Source: Gammaproteobacteria bacterium | Lineage (GTDB): Bacteria > Pseudomonadota > Gammaproteobacteria > S012-40 | Length of the DNA stretch: 56,926 nt | Assembly: GCA_029884425.1 (NCBI GenBank) | Contig: JAOUHV010000013.1 | Coordinates: forward strand, 1-56,926 | Direction: 5' to 3' | In this document: one piece after another, positions 45,355 through 54,848 of the stretch | Numbering within the stretch: the stretch's first letter is position 1 | How the letters are laid out: the number at the start of each line of letters is the position of its first letter | The notes under the pieces: model-generated | The model's input: the letters and a program-made list of their open reading frames with translations, nothing else | Told to the model about the DNA's origin: nothing | Databases searched by the model: none | Translations under genes and position numbers: made by a program

Positions 45355-47565
45355 ATGATATTGCCCAAAACAACGACAGCCAACAACGCGAGAGGCTTTT
45401 TAATTGCCATTCTGGTGCTAGCTGGGTCGGTTCTAATTTCCTTTTATTTGATGGTATTGAATTCAACTTCACTGATCCAAAACAACTGGAATGCATTCGA
45501 TTCTGCCCGCCAAACCAAAGCAATCTATCTCATCGACCTCAACGGCGCCTTGGGTTATGACGGCCTTATTCATCATTTAAAAAATTTCATCATTCACCGC
45601 GACGAATACAGCCACGACCGTCTGCATGAAAGCCTGGGCAAGGCCCTCATTACCACCCAGCACTATCTGGAACAAAACCCCAGCGAAGAAGAGCGCATGG
45701 CCCTGGCCGACATTAACGGCGCATTGGCCAAATACGCCCAGGCGACATCTCTGCTCGAAGCGCTGCACGGCGTACAATCGGTGGGCGGTCCCCAAAAAAA
45801 TTCGTTTGGCCAGCAGCCGCCGCAAGATCTGGACACCATGATTAAAATCGATGACAGCGGACTTTCCCGAGCACTGAATTTTCTGAACAGCCGTCTGTGG
45901 ATGGCCAATATCAAACATTCCAATAACAAAGCCATTCTACTCAGTAAACTGCGTGCAGCCCTTGGCTACAACAAATTAATTCATCACTTCAGTGATTATA
46001 TTCTGCATGACGATACGCAATATGTTTCCTTGATTCGCGATGACATTGCCGAAGCACAGCGAGTACTGAGTGAATATGCCCACCTGAATCTTTCCGCCGA
46101 AGAACGCGCCGCGATCAACGATCTTAACGACATTCTCGACCAATATGATCAATCGATAACGACAATCATTGATCTGCACTTACAACACCTGACCGCAGAA
46201 CAAATTGATCAATCCATTGAGATTGATGAAAAAAAAGCCGTGAGCTCGATGATCACCCTCATGCAGGGAATGGCCAAAGATGACCAACTTCGTGCCCAAG
46301 AAATTCAGCAATCTCTCGAACACATTTCCAGCTCCACACGCACGGGTGCCGTCATCACCAGCTTTGCCGTTGTGCTGTTTTTGCTAATGAGCCTATGGTC
46401 TTACATTGACCAGCGCAAATACGACCGAAATTTGCGCTTGGCCGAGCGCAGACTCAGCGCCATTTTGGACAATACCGCCGATGCCATTATCATCAGCGAC
46501 GAGCTAGGCATAATCACAGAATTCAATCGCGCCGCCGAAAAAATGCTGGGCTACACTGCCGAAGAAATCATCGGCCAAAACCTCAGCACCATCATGCCTA
46601 AAAATCACGCCCAGCGGCATGATACATATCTGCGCCGCTATCGCGATATCGGCGTCGCCAAAGTCATTGGTATTGGTCGAGAAACCATGGCTCGTCACAA
46701 AGATGGCCACGAATTCCCTGTCATGCTGTCGGTAGGAAAATCCATCGTCAACAAAAAAACTGCATTCACTGGCATTCTTCGTGATGTCACGCTCGACCAC
46801 AACATTCGCAACGATCTGATCAAAGCCAAGGAACAGGCCGAAGAGGCCAATCGTGCCAAGTCACAATTTCTTGCTGCCATGAGTCACGAACTGCGCACTC
46901 CGCTCAACGCCATTATCGGCTTAAGTCAATTGTTGGCCACGGACTCCGAACTGAGTAAAAACACCCACGCCAATGAAGCACTCCATGACATTCACCGCAG
47001 CGGCTTGCACCTGCTGAATCTGATCAATGACGTTCTGGATTTTGCAAAAATAGAGAACAACAAACTCAATCTTGCGCTGCATAATTTTTCGCCCATTGAA
47101 TGCCTGTCCACCGCTTTGGCCATGACGCAACCACAGGCGCAACGCTTTAGCGTCACCATAGAACCGCATTTCAGCCAGGATCTACCCATGGTGTACGCCG
47201 ACATGCTCCGCGTCCGACAAATCCTGCTGAACTTTTTATCCAACGCGGTGAAATACAATGTGCCAGGCGGCACCGTTCGAATCTACGTCACCACTCACGA
47301 CAAAATGTTGCGTTTCAGTGTCAGCGATACCGGCAAAGGCATTTCCGAAAATGAACAAACCGACTTGTTCATGCCGTTCAAGCGACTGGGTGAGGAAGGC
47401 GGCAACATTGAAGGCACTGGAATCGGTCTGAGCATCTGCAAAACATTGGTAGAAAACATGGGTGGTCGAATCGGTTTCGAATCCATGTTAGGCAAGGGAT
47501 CAACGTTCTGGTTTGAAGTTCCGCTCAGTCATCAAACAGAGCACGCTAACGCAAGCGAAACTTAA
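45355..47565 (+). CDS. Membrane PAS histidine kinase with duplicated sensor module
   Basis: A 736-residue orphan kinase. One membrane helix lies at about 13-36 and another at about 338-356; between them is a large periplasmic all-helical sensor. The sensor is made of two related modules, one with LGYDGLIHHLKNFIIHRDEY and one with LGYNKLIHHFSDYILHDDTQY (about 140 residues apart). Then come a PAS domain (about 370-490), HisKA with H511 in AMSHELRTPL and HATPase_c (NFLSNAVKY, DTGKGIS, GTGIGLSICKTL). There is no receiver domain and no partner regulator nearby. No ribosome site fits well at the ATG used. The stop overlaps the convergent tonB gene by 20 bp. Confidence 0.88.
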   Translation: MILPKTTTANNARGFLIAILVLAGSVLISFYLMVLNSTSLIQNNWNAFDSARQTKAIYLIDLNGALGYDGLIHHLKNFIIHRDEYSHDRLHESLGKALITTQHYLEQNPSEEERMALADINGALAKYAQATSLLEALHGVQSVGGPQKNSFGQQPPQDLDTMIKIDDSGLSRALNFLNSRLWMANIKHSNNKAILLSKLRAALGYNKLIHHFSDYILHDDTQYVSLIRDDIAEAQRVLSEYAHLNLSAEERAAINDLNDILDQYDQSITTIIDLHLQHLTAEQIDQSIEIDEKKAVSSMITLMQGMAKDDQLRAQEIQQSLEHISSSTRTGAVITSFAVVLFLLMSLWSYIDQRKYDRNLRLAERRLSAILDNTADAIIISDELGIITEFNRAAEKMLGYTAEEIIGQNLSTIMPKNHAQRHDTYLRRYRDIGVAKVIGIGRETMARHKDGHEFPVMLSVGKSIVNKKTAFTGILRDVTLDHNIRNDLIKAKEQAEEANRAKSQFLAAMSHELRTPLNAIIGLSQLLATDSELSKNTHANEALHDIHRSGLHLLNLINDVLDFAKIENNKLNLALHNFSPIECLSTALAMTQPQAQRFSVTIEPHFSQDLPMVYADMLRVRQILLNFLSNAVKYNVPGGTVRIYVTTHDKMLRFSVSDTGKGISENEQTDLFMPFKRLGEEGGNIEGTGIGLSICKTLVENMGGRIGFESMLGKGSTFWFEVPLSHQTEHANASET

Positions 47566-48208
47566 CCGGCATATTCAGCCGCACCGGCACTTTTTGTCCA
47601 CCGATCCGTGCCGGTTCAAAATTCGATGCCTTCATCGCCGCCACCGCCGCGCGGTCAAATGCTTCACCGCCTGACTGAACAATATCAATTTTTCTCACCC
47701 GCCCCTGCTCATCAATCAACACTGATAATTTGACGGTCGCCTCACGGCCTGCCAATTTTTCTGCCCGCGGATAAGCCGGCTGTTCTCGATGTAAAAAACT
47801 GGGCATGGTGCTCAGTTGCGCCAGCGCCACAGGCACCGGCAACGCTTCCTCGCTATATGGAAGATCGGTTTGTTCAACCTCGGCCTGTGGCTGTTCCTGG
47901 ATCGGCGTGGGTTCGGGGAGCTTTTCCTGCGTCACCTGCTCGGCCAGCACTGGTTCCCGCACCACGGGTTTGGGCTGTGGCTCCACGGGTGTTTTTTTCA
48001 CTGCTGGCTTGGGCTGTGCTTTTGGCGGCGACTGCGGTGCGGCCGGTGGTTGCCAAGGGACGAAATCAATTTCTATCACCGAATTCGGCGGCACTTCGCT
48101 ACGACTGGCAAGATAGGGCAAGCTCAGCGCCAGCAGCCACAACAATGCGCTGCCCAACAGGACCGACACTGGCCAGGGATTAGTTTGCGGTCGTAGCACT
48201 AGCTGCAT
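47546..48208 (-). CDS. tonB: Energy transducer TonB
   Basis: TonB couples the ExbB-ExbD proton motor to outer-membrane receptors. The 220-residue protein has one N-terminal membrane helix (about 14-33), a long Pro/Lys/Glu-rich periplasmic spacer (KAQPKPAVKKTPVEPQPKP) and a C-terminal TonB domain (about 145-220) with FLHREQPAYPRAEK, EATVKLSVLIDEQGRVRKIDIV and VPVRLNMPVKFRLR. The start at 48208 lies within the exbD end (29-bp overlap); an ATG three codons earlier is also possible. It is the last gene of receptor-exbB-exbD-tonB. Confidence 0.92.
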   Translation of the reverse strand: MQLVLRPQTNPWPVSVLLGSALLWLLALSLPYLASRSEVPPNSVIEIDFVPWQPPAAPQSPPKAQPKPAVKKTPVEPQPKPVVREPVLAEQVTQEKLPEPTPIQEQPQAEVEQTDLPYSEEALPVPVALAQLSTMPSFLHREQPAYPRAEKLAGREATVKLSVLIDEQGRVRKIDIVQSGGEAFDRAAVAAMKASNFEPARIGGQKVPVRLNMPVKFRLR

Positions 48209-48620
48209 TGGTGGCAATGCCTACCTGTTTGGCACCGGCCAGTTTGCATGCGTCCAACACGCTTACAAAAACTTCGGTGGAAGCGGCTTTATCGATTTGC
48301 ACCAACACTGCGGTATCCGGCGCAGCCGCCAATTGTTCGGTCACGATGCGACGAATGTCAGCAACATTGATGATGCTGCCCTTGAATTCCACTTCGCCGT
48401 TGGCGGCAACAAAGAACGTCATTTTTTTCATCGCCAATTGTTCTGCCGCCTGCGATTCGGGCGGCGTGATCACCAGTCCGCGATTTTCCGGAAACACCGT
48501 GGTCACCATGAAAAAAATCAGCAACAGAAATACCACGTCAATCAGCGGTGCCATGGAAATTTCCGGATTACCCGCCTGCAGTTCCGGTGCGCGAAACAGA
48601 TTTTTGTGTGAGTCCTGCAT
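48180..48620 (-). CDS. exbD: Biopolymer transport protein ExbD
   Basis: The single-span subunit of the proton channel that drives TonB. The 146-residue protein has the membrane helix MAPLIDVVFLLLIFFMVTTVF, whose aspartate (LIDV) is the proton-binding residue, and a periplasmic domain with ENRGLVITPPES, VQIDKAASTEVFVSVLDACKLAG. The ATG overlaps the exbB stop by one base. Confidence 0.95.
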   Translation of the reverse strand: MQDSHKNLFRAPELQAGNPEISMAPLIDVVFLLLIFFMVTTVFPENRGLVITPPESQAAEQLAMKKMTFFVAANGEVEFKGSIINVADIRRIVTEQLAAAPDTAVLVQIDKAASTEVFVSVLDACKLAGAKQVGIATNAASATTAN

Positions 48621-49219
48621 CAGTCCAGTCTCGATTCGTAACGAATGTACACCGCGTGCATGCTTTGTTCTGTGACGCTGATAATGGAGCGCAATTCACG
48701 CACCAGCAAATGGTGAAAAAAGATCACCGGAATGGCGATAATCAAACCACTGGCGGTGGTCAGTAGCGCCTGTGAAATACCATCGGCCATTTGTTGCGGA
48801 TCACCGGTGCCGTGCAGAGCAATAACATGAAACACTTCGATCATCCCCATCACCGTGCCCAGCAACCCCAACATTGGCAACAGCGATCCTAGCACCGCAA
48901 TGGTCGGCAAACTGCCTTCCATGCGCGGCATCAATTCGCTCAACTGGATGCTCATATGCTCGGCCAGATCCTGACGCTTTTTGATTTGCGACCAATCCAG
49001 CGCCGCCACAATCTGTGCAATCGGACTGTGACCTTTGGGCAGAGTGTCGTCTTTGGTTCCCTGCAATTCGCGTTGCGCCTGCGCCGCACTCTTGCGCCAG
49101 GCAATGACACGCAGTGTTCGTTCGCACAACAGAATAAACGCAACCCAGGCGACCACAAAAATCACCCACATCACCGGGCCGCCCTGGTCCATTAACTCCA
49201 TGAAACCCACACCGTTCAT
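48620..49219 (-). CDS. exbB: Biopolymer transport protein ExbB (MotA/TolQ/ExbB family)
   Basis: Pentameric channel subunit of the TonB motor. The 199-residue protein has three membrane helices (about 13-33, 105-130 and 150-172) with the family motifs LPTIAVLGSLLPMLGLLGTVMGMIEVF and ISQALLTTASGLIIAIPVIFFHHLL (key parts LGLLGTVMGM and LLTTASGLIIAIP). It starts three bases after the receptor stop, so the operon is tightly coupled. The ATG six codons downstream (MELMD) is an alternative start. Confidence 0.95.
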   Translation of the reverse strand: MNGVGFMELMDQGGPVMWVIFVVAWVAFILLCERTLRVIAWRKSAAQAQRELQGTKDDTLPKGHSPIAQIVAALDWSQIKKRQDLAEHMSIQLSELMPRMEGSLPTIAVLGSLLPMLGLLGTVMGMIEVFHVIALHGTGDPQQMADGISQALLTTASGLIIAIPVIFFHHLLVRELRSIISVTEQSMHAVYIRYESRLD

Positions 49220-49222
49220 GCT

Positions 49223-51532
49223 TTAAAACTCCGCCTCAATACCAAACGTTGGAAACAACGGCGCCCCCGTCTGTTCGATAGGATCATTGACCCGTTCCCA
49301 TTCACTGCCGTAATCATACCCCGTCACATTGGCGCGATTGAGCACATTTAAAATGTCCACATAGAAATTCATTTTCCAGGTGTTGTAGAGGAACGCTCGG
49401 TCCAGCCTCATGTCCAGCTGCCAGTAATCAGGCAAGCGCGCTGCGTTTTTCTTGCTCGGATAAATCGGCACGGTGCGACCGTTGCCATCGGTGGTAGTGC
49501 CCAGCACTGGATCATAGGGCTGGCCGGTGTGATACTGGAAGCGGAAACCCAGATCCCACTTTTTCCAATCACCACTCAAGCCCTGACTCCACATCGCCGT
49601 CAGCGTGTGCGGTTGATCGCCACTGAATTTGCGCAGCACACCATCCGCACCAGCACGACGCGCTTCCAGATACGAATACGCCAGCCAGCCGGTGCGACGA
49701 TTTTGCAAATCGCGCTTGATCAGCACATCCACACCTCGTGCGTAGCCGTACCCCAAATTCTGATAATTATCTGGTGGCAGTTTGCCGTTCACAAAAGTCA
49801 CCAGCTTATCCATCGGCTTGTCGAACAATTCCAGTTGCAGCGTCCACACTGAACTGGGTTTATGCTTGATACCGACGATGCGATGTTCCGCTTCTTCGTA
49901 GCCCAATCGTGGATTTCCTGCACCACTGGCAAACTCATTGCCCTGCGGCACCTGCACATATTGCCCCCAGGAACCAAGCAACCAGGTATTTTCAATCACT
50001 TCGTATTCGGCATTGATGCGCGGCAACACTCGCTCAAACGCCATTCCGCCGGTGATGCGCACATAACTGTATTTTCCACCGACGGTGGTCACCAGTTTGT
50101 CGTTCCAGTGATAACGATATTTGATGTACGGCGCCACGATGCCAGCACGGAATACACTGTCGAGCCCGTACACATCGCGCGAGCCGAAATCGATTTGACC
50201 AATGTCTTCCTCGCCCGGCTGGCGGACAATATTGGCGCTCACCGGCGTGCGTGAATACCAGCCGGCACCACCCACACTCAGCAGATTTTTGCCCTGCGCA
50301 ATGCGAACTTCAGGCTGAACAAACAGCGCGTCTTCGGAAATTTTCAGGTAATAGGGCTTGCCGTTGACATCGGTGCCTATGTGAAAACTGTTTTCTGTAC
50401 TGAGTATGGTCACCGGCATCACGTGGTTGACGTTTTCACTCCAGCGCCGCTCCCAATTGAAGTTAGCGCTCTTAAATCCGGCACGAACACCAATCTCGCC
50501 GGCAGATTGCGGATCAATCAGTTTGTTGCGATTATTCAGCACTTTGATTTCATCCGATGCGTAGAAATAGCGCAGCGTCAGTTTGTCCTGCTCGGTGCGG
50601 TATTCCCATCCTGCCTGCAGATCTTCAAACACCGGCACCTGGATTATTTTTACCTGCAAATCGTCGGGCCTGTCATCGTCCTTGATCAAGCTGCTCAGAT
50701 CATCCGGGGTAAACACCGCATCGATATAGGAACGTCGTGCACCGATGAAAAAACCGTGGCGACTGCCTGCTTCACCGATCGGGCCTTCCAGCAAAAACGA
50801 CGAAAGATACGTGCCCACACTGTATTTTTGATGCAGCCGATCACGTTCGGGCGAACGCAGCTTCACATCCAGCATACCGCCCAGCACATCGGGATATTCC
50901 ACCTGAAAACCGCCCAGAAAGGCGTTGAAGTCCTGCAGCAGCTCCGGCTGTAAAGTCGAGTAGAGCCCGCCCATGTGATAGAGGTAAGCGATGGGTGTGC
51001 GATCCACCCACACCAGACTTTCACCACGGTCACTGCCGCGAATATAAAACCCCGCCCCACTCTCACCGCCGCCCGGCGATGTCGGCACCACCACTCCCGG
51101 CAGCGACGCAACCACCGCCACCGGATCACCGCCGGTTCCCGGCGCACGTTTCAGCTCTTGCGCGCTAAGTGCCACCTTTGAGCTTTTCTGCTGCACCCGT
51201 TCCTCGACCACCACCAGCGCCTCGCCTTCCACCGCCAGTGGTTCGAGGTAGACCGTCAGGCTGGTATTGCCCGCCGCCAGCGGTTGCTGCCAGGTTTCAT
51301 AGCCCACGGCCAGCACCTTGACCTGCTCAGACGCGCTGGCGGCGGCAAATCGGGCCCGGCCGCGTTCGTCCGTGGTTTCTGACTCACCGCCGTTGATCAA
51401 CAGCACGCTGGCATCGGCAATGGGATCACCGCTACCTTTTTGCAGCACCGTCACCGCCAACTCCGCCGCCGACGCCACACCGACCACCATCAACAGAAAA
51501 AATACCTTGAACACCAGAGCGATAGCTTTCAT
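49223..51532 (-). CDS. TonB-dependent outer-membrane receptor with N-terminal carboxypeptidase-like domain
   Basis: A 769-residue outer-membrane transporter. A signal peptide (FKVFFLLMVVGVASA) precedes a carboxypeptidase-regulatory-like beta domain (about 24-105, ELAVTVLQKGSGDPIADAS...AVGYETW). The plug domain (about 110-240) has FYIRGSDRGESLVWVDRTPI and QPELLQDFNAFLGGFQVEYPD, and the 22-strand barrel ends with FPTFGIEAEF (terminal Phe). The substrate cannot be deduced; with its own exbB-exbD-tonB it forms a self-contained import unit. The start is the ATG at 51532; 51562 would extend the signal. A strong promoter with an overlapping palindrome lies at 51596-51634. Confidence 0.9.
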   Translation of the reverse strand: MKAIALVFKVFFLLMVVGVASAAELAVTVLQKGSGDPIADASVLLINGGESETTDERGRARFAAASASEQVKVLAVGYETWQQPLAAGNTSLTVYLEPLAVEGEALVVVEERVQQKSSKVALSAQELKRAPGTGGDPVAVVASLPGVVVPTSPGGGESGAGFYIRGSDRGESLVWVDRTPIAYLYHMGGLYSTLQPELLQDFNAFLGGFQVEYPDVLGGMLDVKLRSPERDRLHQKYSVGTYLSSFLLEGPIGEAGSRHGFFIGARRSYIDAVFTPDDLSSLIKDDDRPDDLQVKIIQVPVFEDLQAGWEYRTEQDKLTLRYFYASDEIKVLNNRNKLIDPQSAGEIGVRAGFKSANFNWERRWSENVNHVMPVTILSTENSFHIGTDVNGKPYYLKISEDALFVQPEVRIAQGKNLLSVGGAGWYSRTPVSANIVRQPGEEDIGQIDFGSRDVYGLDSVFRAGIVAPYIKYRYHWNDKLVTTVGGKYSYVRITGGMAFERVLPRINAEYEVIENTWLLGSWGQYVQVPQGNEFASGAGNPRLGYEEAEHRIVGIKHKPSSVWTLQLELFDKPMDKLVTFVNGKLPPDNYQNLGYGYARGVDVLIKRDLQNRRTGWLAYSYLEARRAGADGVLRKFSGDQPHTLTAMWSQGLSGDWKKWDLGFRFQYHTGQPYDPVLGTTTDGNGRTVPIYPSKKNAARLPDYWQLDMRLDRAFLYNTWKMNFYVDILNVLNRANVTGYDYGSEWERVNDPIEQTGAPLFPTFGIEAEF

Positions 51533-51595
51533 CAGATCCATCCAGATACCTTGCGCGACCAACGAACAGAGTCTACACCTCTGCAGCGAAAAGCC

Positions 51596-51624
51596 ATGCT
51601 AGCAAACACAAGTCGCATATGCAA
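51596..51624 (-). promoter_or_regulatory. Candidate sigma70 promoter for the TonB receptor operon
   Basis: On the minus strand TTGCAT (51619-51624) and TAGCAT (51596-51601) are separated by exactly 17 bp, about 65 bp upstream of the receptor ATG. The hexamers match the consensus at four positions each. Confidence 0.5.
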
Positions 51625-51634
51625 ACTATTGCAT
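51619..51634. promoter_or_regulatory. Operator-like palindrome over the receptor -35 box
   Basis: ATGCAA-ACTA-TTGCAT is a perfect 6-4-6 inverted repeat that contains the receptor -35 hexamer and extends ten bases upstream of it. Such a position fits a metal- or substrate-responsive repressor. It does not match the Fur box or the usual Zur site by eye. Confidence 0.45.
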
Positions 51635-51684
51635 AACGATATTCCCTTGGCCTTCCCGCCATTTTCCAACCAAATCAACCACTC

Positions 51685-51713
51685 TTTTCATCCTTATTGT
51701 TTACCGGTATGAT
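51685..51713 (+). promoter_or_regulatory. Candidate sigma70 promoter for the gcv operon
   Basis: TTTTCA (51685-51690), a 17-bp spacer and TATGAT (51708-51713) lie immediately upstream of the glycine riboswitch, placing the expected start of transcription near 51720. Confidence 0.5.
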
Positions 51714-51734
51714 CGGTCGTTCAACATCAGCCCC

Positions 51735-51912
51735 CCTGGGAGAGTCCCTTTGATGGGACGCCGAAGGCGCAACCGGCCCGGAATCGCTCAGGCAACAGGA
51801 CCGGGGGACGGCAGTTGACTCTGGAGAGCGATAGCCATCAAACCGACAGGCTATCCACCGAAGGGGAGGACGGTTCCCACCGTCTAAACTCTCAGGTTTC
51901 GTGGACAGAGGG
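51735..51912 (+). ncRNA. Tandem glycine riboswitch
   Basis: Two glycine aptamers in series upstream of gcvT. Aptamer 1 (about 51735-51820) has GGGAGAGT, GACGCCGAAGGCGCAACCGG-type core (here GCCGAAGGCGCAACC) and CTCAGGCAACAGGACCGG. The short linker around 51821-51826 leads into aptamer 2 (about 51822-51912), with GGAGAGC, a stem GATAGCC/GGCTATC, CACCGAAGGGG and AAACTCTCAGGTTTCGTGGACAGAGG. The conserved CCGAAGG and CTCAGG-N-GGAC elements are present twice. It is expected to turn on expression when glycine is high, through the ribosome site about 45 bases downstream. No clear terminator is seen between it and gcvT, suggesting translational control. Confidence 0.94.
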
Positions 51913-51958
51913 GCCCACAGCTGTGCAATCCGTCTTCTAACTTTGGAAAGGATGAAAC

Positions 51959-53044
51959 GTGGGCAATCGTACCCCTTTATTTGAAAATCACCTGGCCGCC
52001 GGCGGCAAAATCGTCGACTTTTCTGGCTGGGACATGCCCATTCACTACGGCTCACAAATCGAAGAGCACCATCAGGTGCGCAACGACGCCGGCATGTTCG
52101 ACGTATCCCATATGACCGTGGTCGACATGAAGGGCGAACGCGTTCGTGCCTTCCTGCAACACCTGCTGGCCAATGATGTTGGTCGGCTCAAAGATCCCGG
52201 CAAGGCACTCTACTCCTGCATGCTGCGCGAAGACGGCGGCGTCATCGACGATCTGATCACCTACTTCATGAGCGAAAACTGGTTCCGCACCGTGGTCAAC
52301 GCCGCCACCCGCGACAAAGACATCGCCTGGATCAAGCAGCAAGCGACCGCCTTCGGCGTCAGCATTAGCGTGCGCGACGACCTGGCGATGATCGCCGTAC
52401 AAGGCCCCAATGCCCGCGCCAAGGCAATGCAACTGATGGGCACTGAAACCCAAGCTGCAGCGGCCAATCTGGGCGTGTTTTTCGCTGTCGAAGCCGGCGA
52501 CATGTTCATCGCCCGCACCGGTTACACCGGCGAGGACGGTTTTGAAATCATGCTGCCAGCGGACAAAGCCAGCGCATTCTGGGATCGCCTGCTGCAACAA
52601 GGTGTCAAACCTTGCGGCTTGGGCGCGCGCGACACCTTGCGCCTGGAAGCTGGCATGAACCTGTACGGCACTGACATGGACGAAACCACTTCACCACTGG
52701 AATCCGGCCTGGGCTGGACCATTGCCTGGGAACCGGCTGAGCGCAACTTCATTGGCCGCAGCGCGCTGGAAGCCCAACGCGGCAAATCCGAATTCAAACT
52801 GGTGGGACTGGTGCTGGAAGAGCGCGGCGTACTGCGCGGCCACATGAAAGTCTCCAGCGAACATGGCACCGGCGAAATCACCAGCGGCAGCTTCTCGCCC
52901 ACGTTAGGCGTGGCCATCGCCCTGGCGCGCATTCCCAAAGGTGCCGAGCAGCGCGTCCATGTGGATATTCGCGGCAAGCAAGTGCCCGCCAAAATTGTTA
53001 AACCCTGCTTTGTCCGCAATGGCAAAGCGCAAATCGAACTGTAA
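51959..53044 (+). CDS. gcvT: Glycine cleavage system T protein (aminomethyltransferase)
   Basis: Transfers the methylene group from the aminomethyl-lipoyl arm of GcvH to tetrahydrofolate, releasing ammonia. The 361-residue protein has [56 protein letters not shown] (folate-binding Asp region), [19 protein letters not shown] and PVRGGHMKV-type barrel motifs. The start is a GTG at 51959 with AAGGA nine bases upstream; homologues begin at the same place. First gene after the glycine riboswitch. Confidence 0.96.
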   Translation: MGNRTPLFENHLAAGGKIVDFSGWDMPIHYGSQIEEHHQVRNDAGMFDVSHMTVVDMKGERVRAFLQHLLANDVGRLKDPGKALYSCMLREDGGVIDDLITYFMSENWFRTVVNAATRDKDIAWIKQQATAFGVSISVRDDLAMIAVQGPNARAKAMQLMGTETQAAAANLGVFFAVEAGDMFIARTGYTGEDGFEIMLPADKASAFWDRLLQQGVKPCGLGARDTLRLEAGMNLYGTDMDETTSPLESGLGWTIAWEPAERNFIGRSALEAQRGKSEFKLVGLVLEERGVLRGHMKVSSEHGTGEITSGSFSPTLGVAIALARIPKGAEQRVHVDIRGKQVPAKIVKPCFVRNGKAQIEL

Positions 53045-53072
53045 ACGACATTATTCTCAAGAGGACAAATTC

Positions 53073-53468
53073 ATGAACGACGTTCCAGCCGGTTTCAAAT
53101 ACACCCAGTCCCACGAATGGGTCAGCGTTAGCGATGACGGCATTGTCACCGTTGGCATCACCGACCACGCCCAACAGCTGCTGGGCGATCTGGTGTACGT
53201 GGAAATTCCCGAAGAAGGCACCATCGTCAAAGCTGGCGAACCCTGCGCTGTGGTCGAATCCGTGAAGGCCGCTTCCGACGTTTACGCGCCCGTGTCTGGC
53301 GAAGTGGTTGCCCGTAACAGCGCGCTGGAAGACGCTCCCGAACAGGTCAACCAGGACGCGTTTGGCGAAGGCTGGATTTTCCGCATCAAAATGTCCAACC
53401 CCGGCGAACTGAAAAAGCTGCTGGACGCGGACACCTACGCTGATTTGGCCGCATCCGAATCCCACTAA
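53073..53468 (+). CDS. gcvH: Glycine cleavage system H protein
   Basis: Carries the aminomethyl group on a lipoyl-lysine between P, T and L proteins. The 131-residue protein has [35 protein letters not shown] and the lipoyl site K65 in [20 protein letters not shown] start at the ATG at 53073, with AAGAGGA upstream; in-frame upstream starts would extend into gcvT. It lies 28 bp after gcvT. Needs the lipB/lipA products encoded at 12859-14425. Confidence 0.96.
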   Translation: MNDVPAGFKYTQSHEWVSVSDDGIVTVGITDHAQQLLGDLVYVEIPEEGTIVKAGEPCAVVESVKAASDVYAPVSGEVVARNSALEDAPEQVNQDAFGEGWIFRIKMSNPGELKKLLDADTYADLAASESH

Positions 53469-53485
53469 TTCGCCAGAGTACCGCC

Positions 53486-54838
53486 ATGCCGTTTATTCCT
53501 CACACCCAAGATGATGTCAACGCCATGCTGGCCGCCATTGGCGTGTCCAGCATTGATGATTTGTTTGATGAAATTCCCGCTGAACTGCGCACCGGTCGCC
53601 TGGACGCCATTGCGCCCGGCCTGAACGAAATGCAGATCAACCGCCTGATGCAGCAACGCGCTGCCCAGGACGGGGTCAATCTGTGCTTCGCCGGCGGCGG
53701 TGCCTACGATCATCACATTCCGGCAGCGGTGTGGGAAATTGCCACCCGTGGCGAGTTTTATTCTGCCTACACGCCCTATCAGGCCGAAGCCAGCCAGGGC
53801 ACTCTGCAGTTGATTTACGAATACCAGACCATGATGGCCAGCCTCACCGGCATGGACGTGTCCAATGCCTCGCTGTACGACGGCGGCTCGGCCCTGGCCG
53901 AAGCAGTGCTGATGGCGGTACGCGCCAATCGTAAATCCAAGAGCAAGCGCATCCTGATGCCACGCACCGTACACCCGACCTATCGCAAGGCGGCGCACAC
54001 CACGGTGAAAAATCAGGGCATCTCCCTGGAAGAACTGGACTACGACACCGCCAACGGCGTGCTCGATCCCGCGTCACTGCCGGCCAATCCCGGCGATTTC
54101 GCCGCGCTGGTGATTCCACAACCCAACTACTTCGGCAACCTCGAAGAAGTCGACGCCCTGACCAACTGGGCACACAGCCACAACGCGCTGGTGATCGCCG
54201 TGGTCAATCCGCTGAGTCTGGCGCTGCTGCGCGCACCCGGCCAGTGGGGCGACAAAGGTGCCGACATCGCCGTCGGTGACGGTCAGCCACTGGGCATTCC
54301 GTTGTCCTCCGGCGGCCCCTACTACGGCTTCATCACCTGCAAGGAAGAACAGGTTCGCCAAATGCCCGGCCGTATCGTCGGTCGCACCGTTGACCTGGAT
54401 GGCCGCCAGGGTTTCACCCTGACCCTGCAGGCGCGCGAGCAGCACATCCGCCGCTCCAAGGCGACGTCCAACATCTGCACCAACCAGGGTCTGATGGTGA
54501 CTGCGTCCACCATCCACATGAGTATCATGGGTCCGCACGGTTTACAGCAGGCCGCCGCCGCTTCGGTCAACAACACCGCAGCGCTGAAAGCCAAACTGAC
54601 CAAGGCCGGTTTCGCCACCCAGTTCGGCGGTCACCAGTTCCACGAAATCGTCGTCAAACTGGCCAGGCCCGCCGCGCAAGTCATCGACAAGCTGGCAGAC
54701 CAGGACATCGTCGCCGGCATTGATTTGTCGATCGACTACCCGGAGCTGGGTAACACCCTGCTGGTGTGCGCCACCGAAACCAAATCCGAGGCTGACCTGG
54801 ACACACTGGTTCAGGCCCTGTCGCAGTTGAGCAAATAA
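53486..54838 (+). CDS. gcvPA: Glycine dehydrogenase (decarboxylating), subunit 1
   Basis: The N-terminal half of P protein as a separate chain. The 450-residue protein begins [19 protein letters not shown] and has [28 protein letters not shown] (key stretch [16 protein letters not shown]), [33 protein letters not shown] (here [12 protein letters not shown]) and [19 protein letters not shown]. It lacks the PLP lysine, which is in subunit 2. Separated from gcvPB by 10 bp. Two-chain P protein is less common in gammaproteobacteria than the fused form. Confidence 0.95.
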   Translation: MPFIPHTQDDVNAMLAAIGVSSIDDLFDEIPAELRTGRLDAIAPGLNEMQINRLMQQRAAQDGVNLCFAGGGAYDHHIPAAVWEIATRGEFYSAYTPYQAEASQGTLQLIYEYQTMMASLTGMDVSNASLYDGGSALAEAVLMAVRANRKSKSKRILMPRTVHPTYRKAAHTTVKNQGISLEELDYDTANGVLDPASLPANPGDFAALVIPQPNYFGNLEEVDALTNWAHSHNALVIAVVNPLSLALLRAPGQWGDKGADIAVGDGQPLGIPLSSGGPYYGFITCKEEQVRQMPGRIVGRTVDLDGRQGFTLTLQAREQHIRRSKATSNICTNQGLMVTASTIHMSIMGPHGLQQAAAASVNNTAALKAKLTKAGFATQFGGHQFHEIVVKLARPAAQVIDKLADQDIVAGIDLSIDYPELGNTLLVCATETKSEADLDTLVQALSQLSK

Positions 54839-54848
54839 GGAATTCGCC

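Noticed and set aside
47546-47565. Sequencing error suggested by overlapping 3' ends of the histidine kinase and tonB
   Set aside because: Both proteins end normally for their families; a 20-bp convergent overlap is unremarkable.
51675-52055. 126-codon minus-strand frame over the riboswitch
   Set aside because: It lies across the tandem glycine aptamers and the start of gcvT, has no ribosome site and no recognisable domain.
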